The notes: a model not told the origin generated them from the letters alone. DNA of 30,925 nucleotides from Patescibacteria group bacterium AH-259-L07 (GCA_027718005.1 JALLOP010000005.1:1-30925), one strand, 5' to 3'; positions 6,968-14,964 are shown, counted from the first letter of the stretch. Program-made: numbers and translations.

Positions 6968-7612
6968 ATGAAACTATTAACGCCAAAACAAAAAGTAGTA
7001 CTCCAGGCTATTAAAAAATTTTTTGCCGAGAATGGGAAAATGCCAACCATAAGAGAACTAAAACAAGAAACGGCCAAACTGGGATTGAAGTTCAAGAGCT
7101 TACGAAGTGTATTCCTATACCTTAATGCGCTCGAAGAAAAAGGATTTATTAAAAGGAGTTCTCGAGATAAGGGAATTGAAGTAATAGATCATGCCAAAAA
7201 GAATTTTATTACTGTACCTGTCTTAGGCATGGCTAATGCTGGCAGGCCAACATTTTTTGCCGAACAGAATGTTGAGGGGTATTTAAAAATTTCTAAAAAA
7301 CTGATAAAGAGTAAAGATATTTTTGCTATTTCTGTTTCTGGCGACTCCATGAACTTATCCAAGATACATGGTAAAAAAATTAGAGAAAATGATTTTATCC
7401 TTGTTGATCCTCGTGTTAAAAATTTTAACAATGGCGATAAAGTCTTAACCGTTATTGATGGCTTGGCCACCGTAAAAGTATTTAAAAAGATTGATAATCA
7501 AATGATTGGGTTATTTCCTGAATCGACAAACAAAAAGCATCAGCCAATTTATTTAACGCCATCAGATGATTTTATCATTAATGGCAAGGTGATAGATGTG
7601 TTAAACGGTTAG
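6968..7612 (+). CDS. lexA: LexA-type SOS repressor (self-cleaving)
   Basis: LexA represses DNA-damage genes and cleaves itself when stimulated by RecA filaments. The winged-helix DNA-binding domain covers about 1-72, with the NGKMPTIREL segment at 22-31 typical of LexA. The S24 peptidase domain covers about 85-212. The cleavage site is A91-G92 (MANAGRP), the nucleophile S127 (SGDSMN) and the general base K170 (ATVKVF). The length of 214 is normal. It has its own consensus promoter and directly precedes a restriction-modification cluster, 77 bases from the first methyltransferase. It may be the genome's LexA or a local regulator of the island. No Shine-Dalgarno is seen. Confidence 0.9.
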   Translation: MKLLTPKQKVVLQAIKKFFAENGKMPTIRELKQETAKLGLKFKSLRSVFLYLNALEEKGFIKRSSRDKGIEVIDHAKKNFITVPVLGMANAGRPTFFAEQNVEGYLKISKKLIKSKDIFAISVSGDSMNLSKIHGKKIRENDFILVDPRVKNFNNGDKVLTVIDGLATVKVFKKIDNQMIGLFPESTNKKHQPIYLTPSDDFIINGKVIDVLNG

Positions 7613-7689
7613 CTTAGGTTTTAAAATATTGAAAAGTGATGTAAAATATAGATGTTTGATAAAATGTTATACAACATTAATTAATTTTT

Positions 7690-8868
7690 ATGGCTAATTT
7701 TAATAACAAAAACACAACAGAGCAAGAAACAGTCAACCGTTTTTCTAATAGCGTACAAACTCGTCTATTTGATTTATTGGAAGCTGAAAAGTCTGATCAC
7801 GAATTAAGCGCAAAAAAAATACAAGAAAGCTATTTTTATATTCCACAAATAAAGGAGAATCTTCATCAATTACAAAATCGTAGATATATCGGCAGTAAAC
7901 ACAGGTTGATAAAGTGGATTTTTTCTATTCTTGAAAAAGAATGCGAAGGAAGTGATTCTTTTGCTGACATTTTTTCTGGTACAGGAGTCGTATCTGCCGT
8001 TGCGGCAAGACATTTTGGAAAACTTATACTAAATGATTTTCTTTATTCTAATTATGCAATTTATCAAGCTTTTTTTGGGAATGGTAAATGGAATAAAGAT
8101 AAGGTTTATAATATCATCAAGGACTACAACAATATTTATGGCGGAGATTTAGAAGATAATTATTTTTCTAAACATTTTGGAGGTAAATATTTTAGCAAAA
8201 CTTCATCTAAAACCATCGGGTTTGTTAGAGAAAATATAGAGAGAAATAAAAATAATTTAACAGTTAGAGAATATTATATTCTCATTGCATCTTTATTATA
8301 TTCAGTTGATAAAATAGCTAATACTGTTGGTCATTATGATGCATATTTTAAGAAAGATTTTATTGAAGATATTTTTTTTATAAAACCGATAGACCCAATA
8401 GATGTAGGAAGAGTTTCAATTTTTAGAGAAGATACGAATCTTTTAGTAAAGAAAATTAAGGCCGATATTATATATATTGATCCACCATATAACTCGAGGC
8501 AGTACAGCAGGTTTTATCATGTACTAGAAACTTTGACTAAGTGGGATAAGCCAAAATTACACGGCGTGGCACTAAAGCCAGATCCTGAAAACATGAGTGA
8601 TTATTGTAGGGTGCAAGCAGGGTGTAGATTCGCTGAATTAGTGCGAGATGTTGACGCTAAATATTTAGTAGTGTCATATAACAATACTTACAATTCAAAA
8701 AGCAGTTCATCGAAAAACAAAATTACGCTTCAGGAAATTAGAGATATTCTTGTGACAAGGGGAGAAACCAAAGTCTTTGAAAAAGATTACAAACATTTTA
8801 ATGCGGGCAATACAGATTTCGCTAATCATAAAGAATATCTTTTTGTAACTAAGGTTAACCATGAATAG
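7690..8868 (+). CDS. D12-class adenine-N6 DNA methyltransferase (M1)
   Basis: It would transfer a methyl group from S-adenosylmethionine to adenine in a specific DNA site. RRYIGSK at 64-70 is the X motif typical of the D12 (Dam/FokI-like) class. Motif I is DIFSGTG at 93-99 and motif IV is DPPYNSRQY at 264-272, the catalytic DPPY. The first 60 residues are not part of the methylase fold that I can recognise. Its stop overlaps the start of a second D12 methylase by eight bases and a type IIS endonuclease follows, so the pair probably modifies the two strands of an asymmetric site. The base composition is much more AT-rich than in the chemotaxis genes, suggesting transfer. Confidence 0.9.
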   Translation: MANFNNKNTTEQETVNRFSNSVQTRLFDLLEAEKSDHELSAKKIQESYFYIPQIKENLHQLQNRRYIGSKHRLIKWIFSILEKECEGSDSFADIFSGTGVVSAVAARHFGKLILNDFLYSNYAIYQAFFGNGKWNKDKVYNIIKDYNNIYGGDLEDNYFSKHFGGKYFSKTSSKTIGFVRENIERNKNNLTVREYYILIASLLYSVDKIANTVGHYDAYFKKDFIEDIFFIKPIDPIDVGRVSIFREDTNLLVKKIKADIIYIDPPYNSRQYSRFYHVLETLTKWDKPKLHGVALKPDPENMSDYCRVQAGCRFAELVRDVDAKYLVVSYNNTYNSKSSSSKNKITLQEIRDILVTRGETKVFEKDYKHFNAGNTDFANHKEYLFVTKVNHE

Positions 8869-9766
8869 TAATATAAGAAGATCCCCACTATTTTATGTTG
8901 GAGATAAATATAAAATAATGGATCAATTAATAAATTTATTTCCTAAAAAAATAAATAATTTTTATGAGCCTTTTGTCGGGGGCGGAACTGTATTTTTGAA
9001 TATTAATGCCATAAAATATTACTTGAATGATATAGATAAAAATTTTATAAATATACATAAATTTTTAATCAGAAGTTCGAGGAACTCAGGAAAATTTTTT
9101 AAAAGTGTTGAAGGGATAATATATAAGTATAATTTATCCAGATCTTACAAAGAGGATATAGTGTCAGATGCATTGAAGAAAAGATGGAAAAAAACTTATT
9201 ATGCACGATTTAACAAAAAAGGTTTTGGTAGATTGCGAAAATGTGTTAATAAGAATAAAAAAAAAGATCCATTAATTTTGTATATTTTACTTATATATGG
9301 CTTTAATAGGATGCTGAGATTTAATGATGATGGAAAATTTAATTTGCCTGTTGGCAATGTAGATTTTAATAAAAATGTTATTAACGCTCTAGATAATTAT
9401 TTTGATGCTGTAAAAGATAAAAAGATAATATTGACTTCAAAAGATTTTAGAGCTTTTTTTCTAGAAAAAAAATATTATAAAAATGATTTTATTTATTTTG
9501 ATCCCCCTTATTTGATAACAGCTAGTGAGTATAATAAATATTGGGATGAGAAATCAGAGTCTGATTTATTAAATTTAATCAGTAGGTTAGATAAAAGAGG
9601 TGCTAAATTCGCCCTGTCAAATGTAACACATTATAATGGGAATAAAAATGATTTACTGATTAATTGGATGAAGAAATATAAGGTACATGAAATAAAAAGT
9701 AATTATATCAATTACCATAATAATAAAGAGAAAAAAATTAGGGAAGTACTGATTGCTAATTACTAG
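8861..9766 (+). CDS. Dam-like D12-class adenine-N6 DNA methyltransferase (M2)
   Basis: A 301-residue methyltransferase. YVGDKYKI at 12-19 is motif X, EPFVGGGTVFLN at 36-47 is motif I (AdoMet binding) and YFDPPYL at 212-218 is motif IV. GFNRMLRFNDDGKFNLPVGN at 147-166 is the segment shared by Dam and its relatives. It is strongly AT-rich with many AAA/AAT/TTT codons. ATG at 8861 overlaps the M1 stop by eight bases, and the endonuclease ATG is five bases after its own stop, so all three are one operon. The most likely role is modification of the second strand of the type IIS site. If it truly had Dam specificity (GATC), the nearby DpnI would attack the host DNA. Confidence 0.9.
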   Translation: MNSNIRRSPLFYVGDKYKIMDQLINLFPKKINNFYEPFVGGGTVFLNINAIKYYLNDIDKNFINIHKFLIRSSRNSGKFFKSVEGIIYKYNLSRSYKEDIVSDALKKRWKKTYYARFNKKGFGRLRKCVNKNKKKDPLILYILLIYGFNRMLRFNDDGKFNLPVGNVDFNKNVINALDNYFDAVKDKKIILTSKDFRAFFLEKKYYKNDFIYFDPPYLITASEYNKYWDEKSESDLLNLISRLDKRGAKFALSNVTHYNGNKNDLLINWMKKYKVHEIKSNYINYHNNKEKKIREVLIANY

Positions 9767-9770
9767 AGTT

Positions 9771-11378
9771 ATGCAAAAGAAGGCGATATATAAACCATTA
9801 TTATTTACAACCACAATTAGAAGCCCCAGAAGGGTGAAAGGCTTATTAAATGTGCTTAGTCAGTTTGATGGGAAAATATTAAGTAATGCTCTGGCTGGAA
9901 AGATAATGGGAGAGATTATAAAATATGGTCTTTATAGGCCAACCAAGGGTGTCACTATCGAGATAGAGAGAAAGTGGGGAGCAAAAAGAATCTCCGAAAA
10001 GTCTACAATCGGCATTGAGTTACTATCTGATAAAGAAGCTCTCCGCTTATTAGAAAAAAATCCGCAGGATCATAAGGAGGCGGGCTTTGAGCGTGGGTGG
10101 CCCTCGCGGTTTGCTACAATTTTTGATTTTGCGAAAGAGTTGGGATTCGTTTATTTCTGGATAAGGGAACCCATTAAATTTTCGAAAATTGGATTGAGGT
10201 TGGCTCATTCCATAAAGATTAAGATAAAAGAGAACAATATTTTGGTTGCTGAACCTCATCCAGAGTTTGAACAACAGGCGTTTTTAAACGCTCTCGCCAA
10301 GTCACAAAGAAATAATCCATTCGTGAGGGTTCTAAATGAAAATGTGCCTTTAGTATTACTGCTTAAGGTCATCAAGAAATTAAACGCTGATAAAAATTTT
10401 AATAATGCTGGCATTTCAAAACTTGAACTCCCTTTAGTTATTTATTGGAAGGATAATGATACAGAAAAATTGTATCTAAGGATTAAAAAATTGAGAAAGA
10501 ATTTTGGTTATTCTCCAAGCTGGGAGACTATTTCCGATATTTGTAGAGATGAGATAATGCAGGGGCAAGATATTAAGAGAAGCAATAAATCTATCATGGT
10601 TGATTACCCTGATGAATTTATTAGAAAAATGAGATTAACAGGATTGATTTCCTTAAGAGGCGGAGGAAGATTTATTGATATAAATAGAAATGAGCAGAAA
10701 AAGGTTAATTATGTTTTAAAAAAATACTCAAAATATAAAAAATATGATACAGAAAAAAAATATTTTAAGTATATCTCTGCAATCGATAAAAATCTCATTT
10801 CATTTGAGGGCAAACAAGTAACGGTAAGAGAAAGAGATAAATTTTTAGTAGAATGGACTCGTATTTATTCTTGGAAGCAAATAAAATTAGAAATGTTAAA
10901 TTTAGCAAGGAAGCGCCTCAGCAGAGATGATATTTTAAAATACTTATCAAATCCGATTAGATTAGAATTTTTAACAGCCCTGGCAATCAAGACTAAATTT
11001 CCTGATATAGAAGTTATCCCAAATTATCCTGTTGATGATGAGGGATTGCCGACTTCAACTGCCGGTGGCGTAGGCGATAAAGGAGATATTGAGTGTTACG
11101 AGGATGTTAATGGAGTATTGCTTGAGGTTACAATGTCTGAGGGGAGAATACAAACCATGATGGAGGTGTGGCCAATTGCAAGACACCTGGAAGAGTTTAG
11201 CAAAGACGCCAAAAACTCCATGTGTTATTTTGTTGCTCCAAGTATATTTAAAGATTCTATAAGGCAAATTGAGTTTGTAAGAGAAAAGGATAATCTTTTT
11301 ATTCTCCCAAAGACCATTAAAGAGTTCTTAGATTATATAGATAGTGAAGAAAAATTATATCACGTTTTATCAGTATAA
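9771..11378 (+). CDS. AlwI / N.BstNBI-family type IIS restriction endonuclease
   Basis: The N-terminus KPLLFTTTIRSPRRVKGLLNVL, with a following FDGKIL, is the hallmark of the AlwI family (AlwI GGATC; PleI, MlyI and N.BstNBI GAGTC). The C-terminal nuclease core has GDKGDIECYED...LLEVTMSEGR. In the numbering from ATG 9771, E399, D439, E452 and E465 have spacing 40/13/13. This closely resembles the active-site set that I recall for N.BstNBI/BspD6I (E418, D456, E469, E482). The length of 535 is close to those enzymes (about 600). The start at 9771 was preferred to TTG 9753 because the latter overlaps M2 and adds six residues of no value. No C-regulator gene is seen, but LexA sits upstream. The family is secure; the recognition site cannot be read from sequence. 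Confidence 0.85.
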   Translation: MQKKAIYKPLLFTTTIRSPRRVKGLLNVLSQFDGKILSNALAGKIMGEIIKYGLYRPTKGVTIEIERKWGAKRISEKSTIGIELLSDKEALRLLEKNPQDHKEAGFERGWPSRFATIFDFAKELGFVYFWIREPIKFSKIGLRLAHSIKIKIKENNILVAEPHPEFEQQAFLNALAKSQRNNPFVRVLNENVPLVLLLKVIKKLNADKNFNNAGISKLELPLVIYWKDNDTEKLYLRIKKLRKNFGYSPSWETISDICRDEIMQGQDIKRSNKSIMVDYPDEFIRKMRLTGLISLRGGGRFIDINRNEQKKVNYVLKKYSKYKKYDTEKKYFKYISAIDKNLISFEGKQVTVRERDKFLVEWTRIYSWKQIKLEMLNLARKRLSRDDILKYLSNPIRLEFLTALAIKTKFPDIEVIPNYPVDDEGLPTSTAGGVGDKGDIECYEDVNGVLLEVTMSEGRIQTMMEVWPIARHLEEFSKDAKNSMCYFVAPSIFKDSIRQIEFVREKDNLFILPKTIKEFLDYIDSEEKLYHVLSV

Positions 11379-11387
11379 AAAATAAAC

Positions 11388-11609
11388 ATGAACAAGAAAA
11401 TAAAAGATATTGCTAACACTAATAACTTTTTTCTAATCGAGAAAAATAAAGCAACTTTTTGGGGGTTGGATATATTGTCTAAAGAGATTATTTTAAATAA
11501 GCGCCTATTAAATCTTCAATGCAAATCAAGGTTCCCCCAAAATGAAGTTATAGAGATATTTGACGATGATACAGTCAAATTTTTTACAGCAGCTTACTTA
11601 AATAATTAA
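11388..11609 (+). CDS. Small unknown protein between the two restriction genes
   Basis: This 73-residue protein is not recognised. It contains a hydrophobic/aromatic centre (NNFFLIEKNKATFWGLDIL), a KRLLNLQCKSRFP segment and an acidic patch (EVIEIFDDDTV). No signal peptide or membrane helix is evident. It starts nine bases after the AlwI-like endonuclease stop and ends 23 bases before dpnI, so it is transcribed with both. Codon use is as AT-rich as the upstream genes, which groups it with the type IIS system more than with dpnI. It could be a small accessory subunit or regulator, but nothing in the sequence shows which. Confidence 0.6.
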   Translation: MNKKIKDIANTNNFFLIEKNKATFWGLDILSKEIILNKRLLNLQCKSRFPQNEVIEIFDDDTVKFFTAAYLNN

Positions 11610-11632
11610 GTCAAAAATTTAATTGAATATAC

Positions 11633-12418
11633 ATGAGATTAGCTCTTGATACAACAGTAGCAGGTGGATACAAAAGCAATGCTCAACGAGCACGCGTTTT
11701 GACCGAAAGCTGGGTGACCGAAAGCTGGGTTGACAAGGAAATTTATTGCCCAAATTGCGGACAATTAAAGATCGATAAATATCCAAATAATCAGCCAGTC
11801 GCGGATTTTTACTGTTCAAATTGTAAAGAGGACTATGAACTAAAGGGCAAACAAGACGGTCTTGGGACGAAAATCGTTGACGGCGCACATCGCACGATGC
11901 TTGAACGGCTGACGAGTAACAATAACCCAAATTTCTTTTTATTGAATTATGATTTATCCAGTTTAACAGTCACAAATTTTCTCGTTATTCCAAAGCATTT
12001 TTTTGTGCCAAAAATTATCGAGAAACGGAAACCGCTTGCGCCAACTGCACGGCGAGCCGGGTGGATAGGATGTAATATCGTACTCCAAAGCATACCAGCA
12101 TCCGGAAAAATATTTTTTGTGAAAGACCAAAAAATTGAATCGAAAGAAAAGGTGCTCAACGAGTGGAAAAAGACACTGTTTTTGCGCGAAGAACAGGAGA
12201 TATCGGCAAAAGGGTGGTTATTGGATGTTATGCGATGTGTGGAAAAATTAGGAAATCGAGAATTTACGCTTAATGATGTCTATGCATTTGAGAGTGAATT
12301 AGGTGTTTTGCATCCCGACAACAAGCACGTTAAGGATAAAATCCGCCAGCAATTACAAATTTTACGCGACAAAGGATATCTTGATTTTGTCTCGCGCGGT
12401 CATTATCGCATTACATAA
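11633..12418 (+). CDS. dpnI: DpnI, methyl-directed type IIM restriction endonuclease
   Basis: DpnI cuts GATC only when its adenine is methylated. The match to the pneumococcal enzyme as I remember it is high over the whole length: YKSNAQRARVLTESWV, YCPNCG, NQPVADFYCSNC, ELKGK, NNPNFFLLNY, KPLAPTARRAGWIGCNI and the winged-helix tail KDKIRQQLQILRDKGYL. The PD-(D/E)xK catalytic residues are D58, E69 and K71. Zinc ligands are C39, C42, C61 and C64. All are shifted by five from DpnI because TESWV is duplicated in tandem at 24-33. The length is 261 against about 254. The gene is less AT-rich than the type IIS genes just upstream, so the two may have come in separately. The enzyme appears intact. 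The effect of the duplication is unknown. Confidence 0.95.
   Translation: MRLALDTTVAGGYKSNAQRARVLTESWVTESWVDKEIYCPNCGQLKIDKYPNNQPVADFYCSNCKEDYELKGKQDGLGTKIVDGAHRTMLERLTSNNNPNFFLLNYDLSSLTVTNFLVIPKHFFVPKIIEKRKPLAPTARRAGWIGCNIVLQSIPASGKIFFVKDQKIESKEKVLNEWKKTLFLREEQEISAKGWLLDVMRCVEKLGNREFTLNDVYAFESELGVLHPDNKHVKDKIRQQLQILRDKGYLDFVSRGHYRIT
11701..11730 (+). repeat. 15-bp exact tandem duplication inside dpnI
   Basis: The unit gaccgaaagctgggt is present twice in direct succession, in frame, giving TESWVTESWV. DpnI has one TEDWV at this place, and the zinc and catalytic residues downstream are displaced by exactly five. Confidence 0.9.
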
Positions 12419-12424
12419 ATTTTT

Positions 12425-12604
12425 ATGAATTATAAAACTCTTCAGCAACAATACGACAAGATTTATTCTTTTTTCAAAACAACTTGCGAGCCATTTGATT
12501 TTTTAGAATGGGACGGTCAAATTTTGCAAGTTTGGCAGAATGATGGGGTAATAGAAATCTATTGCCTTGAAGATTTGAATTTTATGTTGGTAAACAGTTT
12601 ATAA
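12425..12604 (+). CDS. Small 59-residue unknown protein downstream of dpnI
   Basis: ATG at 12425, six bases after the dpnI stop, opens a frame of 59 codons ending TAA at 12602-12604. The product starts MNYKTLQQQYDKIYSFFKTT and continues with EPFDFLEWDGQILQVWQND and a hydrophobic IEIYCLEDLNFMLV end. It looks like a compact alpha/beta fold: an amphipathic helix and then three strands. I do not recognise it. The tight spacing to dpnI and the conserved-looking aromatic pattern make a real gene likely. A regulator or cofactor of DpnI is possible but unsupported. Confidence 0.55.
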   Translation: MNYKTLQQQYDKIYSFFKTTCEPFDFLEWDGQILQVWQNDGVIEIYCLEDLNFMLVNSL

Positions 12605-12636
12605 AAGTTTCCGGCGTCCAAACAGAAGTAATATTT

Positions 12637-13407
12637 ATGCCATTAAATGAATTTACGAAAGCCAGTATTATACAATCTTTTAATAATATCGAAGATGCAG
12701 TTTTAGATTTTTTGAGAGTAATTCCCTATTCGAAAGAAAACACAAAAGTGTGGTCACCTAAATTGATTCCTATAATACTAGATTGCGGTAGCCTAATCGA
12801 CTCGATATTTAGAAATTCTGCTCCGGTAAGCTGGAAGTTTGGCGGAAAAATTAAAAAGAGAAAAGATTTAAATATAAATGATTTTAGGCGTCTATATGCA
12901 CAAAAATACAATCTCATAAAATTAAAAACTTTTCTTTATGTTTCACCAGCCGAAATTATAACTCCTTTATGCGATTGGGGGTTACACAAAAATCCTCAAT
13001 GGTGGAACGATTATAATAAAATTAAACATGATCGAATTGCCAATACAAAATTAGCGACGATGGGAACAACAATCGAGATTATCTGTGCATTATTTGAAAT
13101 AATATCCCAACATCCTAAAATGACGGGAACTTTATATAAATATGCCTGGCTTAAGCTTGATGGATGGACACCAGAATTTATTATTCCGATACTAGAATCT
13201 AAAGTGAAAACTAAGGCTTGCCCAAATACATTCATCGTGGAAACTAAATTATTCGCAACAACAAGAGGTCAAAATTATTTCCCCGATAATATAAAATCTA
13301 TTAAACCATTGTCCTATGTCGGTAGCGAGAGACTTTTGAGATTTTTAAATATATATATTGGACGACAGGTCAACAAAGACAGGCCCAAAAATTTAATTGA
13401 AAAATAG
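12637..13407 (+). CDS. Unknown 256-residue protein, possibly HEPN-related
   Basis: I do not recognise the family. The protein looks all-helical in its first 160 residues, with QWWNDYNKIKHDR at 121-133. A [Y/W]N-x2-KH-x-R segment of this sort occurs in helical HEPN-like proteins of defence islands. No Arg stands four to six residues before the His, so the classical RNase motif is absent. The last 90 residues (KTKACPNTFIVETKLFATTRGQNYFP) look like a small beta-rich unit. No membrane helix is seen. It follows the 59-residue gene by 32 bases and precedes another unknown gene by nine, within the DpnI-linked island. A defence or host-response role is only inferred from position. Confidence 0.6.
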   Translation: MPLNEFTKASIIQSFNNIEDAVLDFLRVIPYSKENTKVWSPKLIPIILDCGSLIDSIFRNSAPVSWKFGGKIKKRKDLNINDFRRLYAQKYNLIKLKTFLYVSPAEIITPLCDWGLHKNPQWWNDYNKIKHDRIANTKLATMGTTIEIICALFEIISQHPKMTGTLYKYAWLKLDGWTPEFIIPILESKVKTKACPNTFIVETKLFATTRGQNYFPDNIKSIKPLSYVGSERLLRFLNIYIGRQVNKDRPKNLIEK

Positions 13408-13416
13408 ATAAAAAAT

Positions 13417-13755
13417 ATGGCTAATATAAAATTCGAAGTCGAAAAACCATTTTTTGAAAATAGAAAATTCGGCGTTTGTATAGATAGGATTGACTATGGA
13501 AATGAAAAGCTAGATGATAAATTTATTTACATAGATAATCCATTTTGCCATTTTGAATTACCTAAACTAGGCGTTACGAATATAGAAATGAGTAATAAAA
13601 ACACAGAGGCTATGGAGTGGCTAAGGCTATATGCTTATAGCTTGAAAGGAAGATATGAACAAAACTGGGAAGAACAGCCAGAAGAATTACATCTGATACG
13701 CGCCGGGAATTTGCCGACAATAGAAGATTTGCAAGCGAAAGATTTCCGCCAATAA
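13417..13755 (+). CDS. Unknown 112-residue protein
   Basis: The protein is not recognised. It begins with a beta-like segment (ANIKFEVEKPFFENRKFGVCIDRIDYG), is acidic overall and has two aromatic, strand-like repeats. The second half is helical (NTEAMEWLRLYAYSLKGRYEQNWEEQPEEL). There is no signal peptide or membrane helix. It is nine bases after the 256-residue gene and 18 bases before a HEPN-motif protein, and all four genes 12425-14442 run in one direction with short gaps. It may be part of the same unit as the HEPN-motif protein, but it shows no antitoxin motif that I recognise. Confidence 0.55.
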   Translation: MANIKFEVEKPFFENRKFGVCIDRIDYGNEKLDDKFIYIDNPFCHFELPKLGVTNIEMSNKNTEAMEWLRLYAYSLKGRYEQNWEEQPEELHLIRAGNLPTIEDLQAKDFRQ

Positions 13756-13773
13756 TATCCATGGACTATCAAA

Positions 13774-14442
13774 ATGGCGAAAATTGGGAGGATTTATAAA
13801 TTAAACGTGAAACACAAATTTATATTAAAAGACGAACTAAAAATAGACGATTCAATAGTATGGGAGCTTGAAATAGATGCTATTATCTTCAGAAACGAGT
13901 TTGATCGTTATTTAATGCAATTTAGAAAAGATAAATCAGAAAAAACATTGGTTTTTGTATTTATTATGCTGCAAATATATTTAGAATGCTTCTTACACCA
14001 GAACATGAGGCATATCATTGGTTTAGAATTTAAGCACAGAGATGAATTAAAATATAAAAAGTGGATCAAAAACGAAAGACTAAATATAGATGATCGCAAA
14101 ACAGAACAAGGGAAGCTCTCTCTTTTCATCGAGTATTTCTCATTAGAAAATGATCCTGAAGTAATTGTCGCAAAGCAAGTAATTGAAAGAATATTTAAAA
14201 AAATGACAAAAATAAGAAATTTACTTGTTCATGGTCATAAAATATCTCTAGCTGGAAATGTGGATAGTAGCCATATAGAGGTTTCAGAAGCTGGAGGTTA
14301 TCTTAACGAAGATATGTTAAAAGAAATTTTTAAAGACATAAACCAGCTTGGAGAAAGTTGGAATAAATTACTTGTTTCAGTTTTAGATAAATGTAGATCA
14401 CTGAAAAAAATCAGCGATTTTAAATTTGATAATTTAACTTAA
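13774..14442 (+). CDS. HEPN-motif protein, possible RNase effector
   Basis: A 222-residue, largely helical protein. KIRNLLVHGHKIS at 147-158 contains R148-N149-x3-H153, the Rx4-6H motif of HEPN ribonucleases, with the usual polar residue after Arg. The upstream helices (FVFIMLQIYLECFLHQNMRHII) fit a HEPN four-helix bundle. Many HEPN proteins are toxins or abortive-infection effectors. It sits at the end of a restriction-rich island, which supports a defence role but does not show it. The ATG at 13774 is in a different frame from an ATG at 13761, and only the former gives a long product. HEPN folds also occur in harmless proteins, so the activity is unproven. Confidence 0.6.
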   Translation: MAKIGRIYKLNVKHKFILKDELKIDDSIVWELEIDAIIFRNEFDRYLMQFRKDKSEKTLVFVFIMLQIYLECFLHQNMRHIIGLEFKHRDELKYKKWIKNERLNIDDRKTEQGKLSLFIEYFSLENDPEVIVAKQVIERIFKKMTKIRNLLVHGHKISLAGNVDSSHIEVSEAGGYLNEDMLKEIFKDINQLGESWNKLLVSVLDKCRSLKKISDFKFDNLT

Positions 14443-14848
14443 ATTATGAGCAAGTAGGAAAAGTGCAGTAAGGTGTGAAATAAGGGGATACTCACTTAAA
14501 GGGAGGCTTCAGCCAAAGGCTGATCCGTCTCTGGCAGAAATTTGACAAGAATAACCAAAATTTAATTAAGAATAAATAAGAAATAAAATAAAAAAACTGT
14601 AAAGTTAAAAAATTTGAGGCGAAATTTGACTTGTTAAGATAAATAAAAAGTGTTAAAATATAAGAACCTCTCGCTTCGCTCCAGAATCTTGAAATTTAAA
14701 AGGTTTATTATCTTAATTGCTAAATTATAGATGATTGGTAGGATTATCTATATTTTTAATTTTTAAGATTCATTTACTTTCTCAGAGAGTTTTGGAGTAT
14801 ATAGAAATACTAAGAAAGTTTCTATTTAATAATTATATTATAGTCACT

Positions 14849-14876
14849 AAAAAAAACGAGAATCTCTCGTTTTTTT
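14849..14876. terminator. Strong bidirectional intrinsic terminator
   Basis: The arms aaaaaaacgaga and tctcgttttttt pair around the loop atc. The right arm ends in seven T, so it can stop transcription coming from the island, and the A-run allows the reverse. It marks the boundary before prs. Confidence 0.88.
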
Positions 14877-14879
14877 AAT

Positions 14880-14907
14880 TTGAATAACTTCCTAAATCTG
14901 TCATAAT
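14880..14907 (+). promoter_or_regulatory. Possible promoter of prs and the polysaccharide genes
   Basis: TTGAAT at 14880-14885 and CATAAT at 14902-14907 have a 16-base spacer and lie just after the terminator, 57 bases before the prs ATG. The match is imperfect and the region is AT-rich, so chance is possible. Confidence 0.4.
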
Positions 14908-14964
14908 TTAGTAGTAAAAATAATCCTACAATCTAATTGAGAAATTCTAATTTAATAAGTTTAT

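Larger units (their letters stand above)
14443..14964. other. Non-coding gap between the island and the polysaccharide cluster
   Basis: These 522 bases hold no credible reading frame on either strand. They are very AT-rich (many AAATAAA words). Visible pieces are a small hairpin (tcagccaaaggctga, 14509-14523) with a related atccgtctctggc next to it, a strong terminator at 14849-14876, and a weak promoter before prs. Nothing resembling a tRNA or a known riboswitch was found. Confidence 0.6.

Noticed and set aside
9753..9770. TTG start for the AlwI-like endonuclease
   Set aside because: It overlaps the methyltransferase gene and adds six unsupported residues; ATG 9771 is five bases after the stop.
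12637..13407. A second HEPN ribonuclease
   Set aside because: It has the YNKIKHDR segment but no Arg four to six residues before the His, so only a loose relation is stated.
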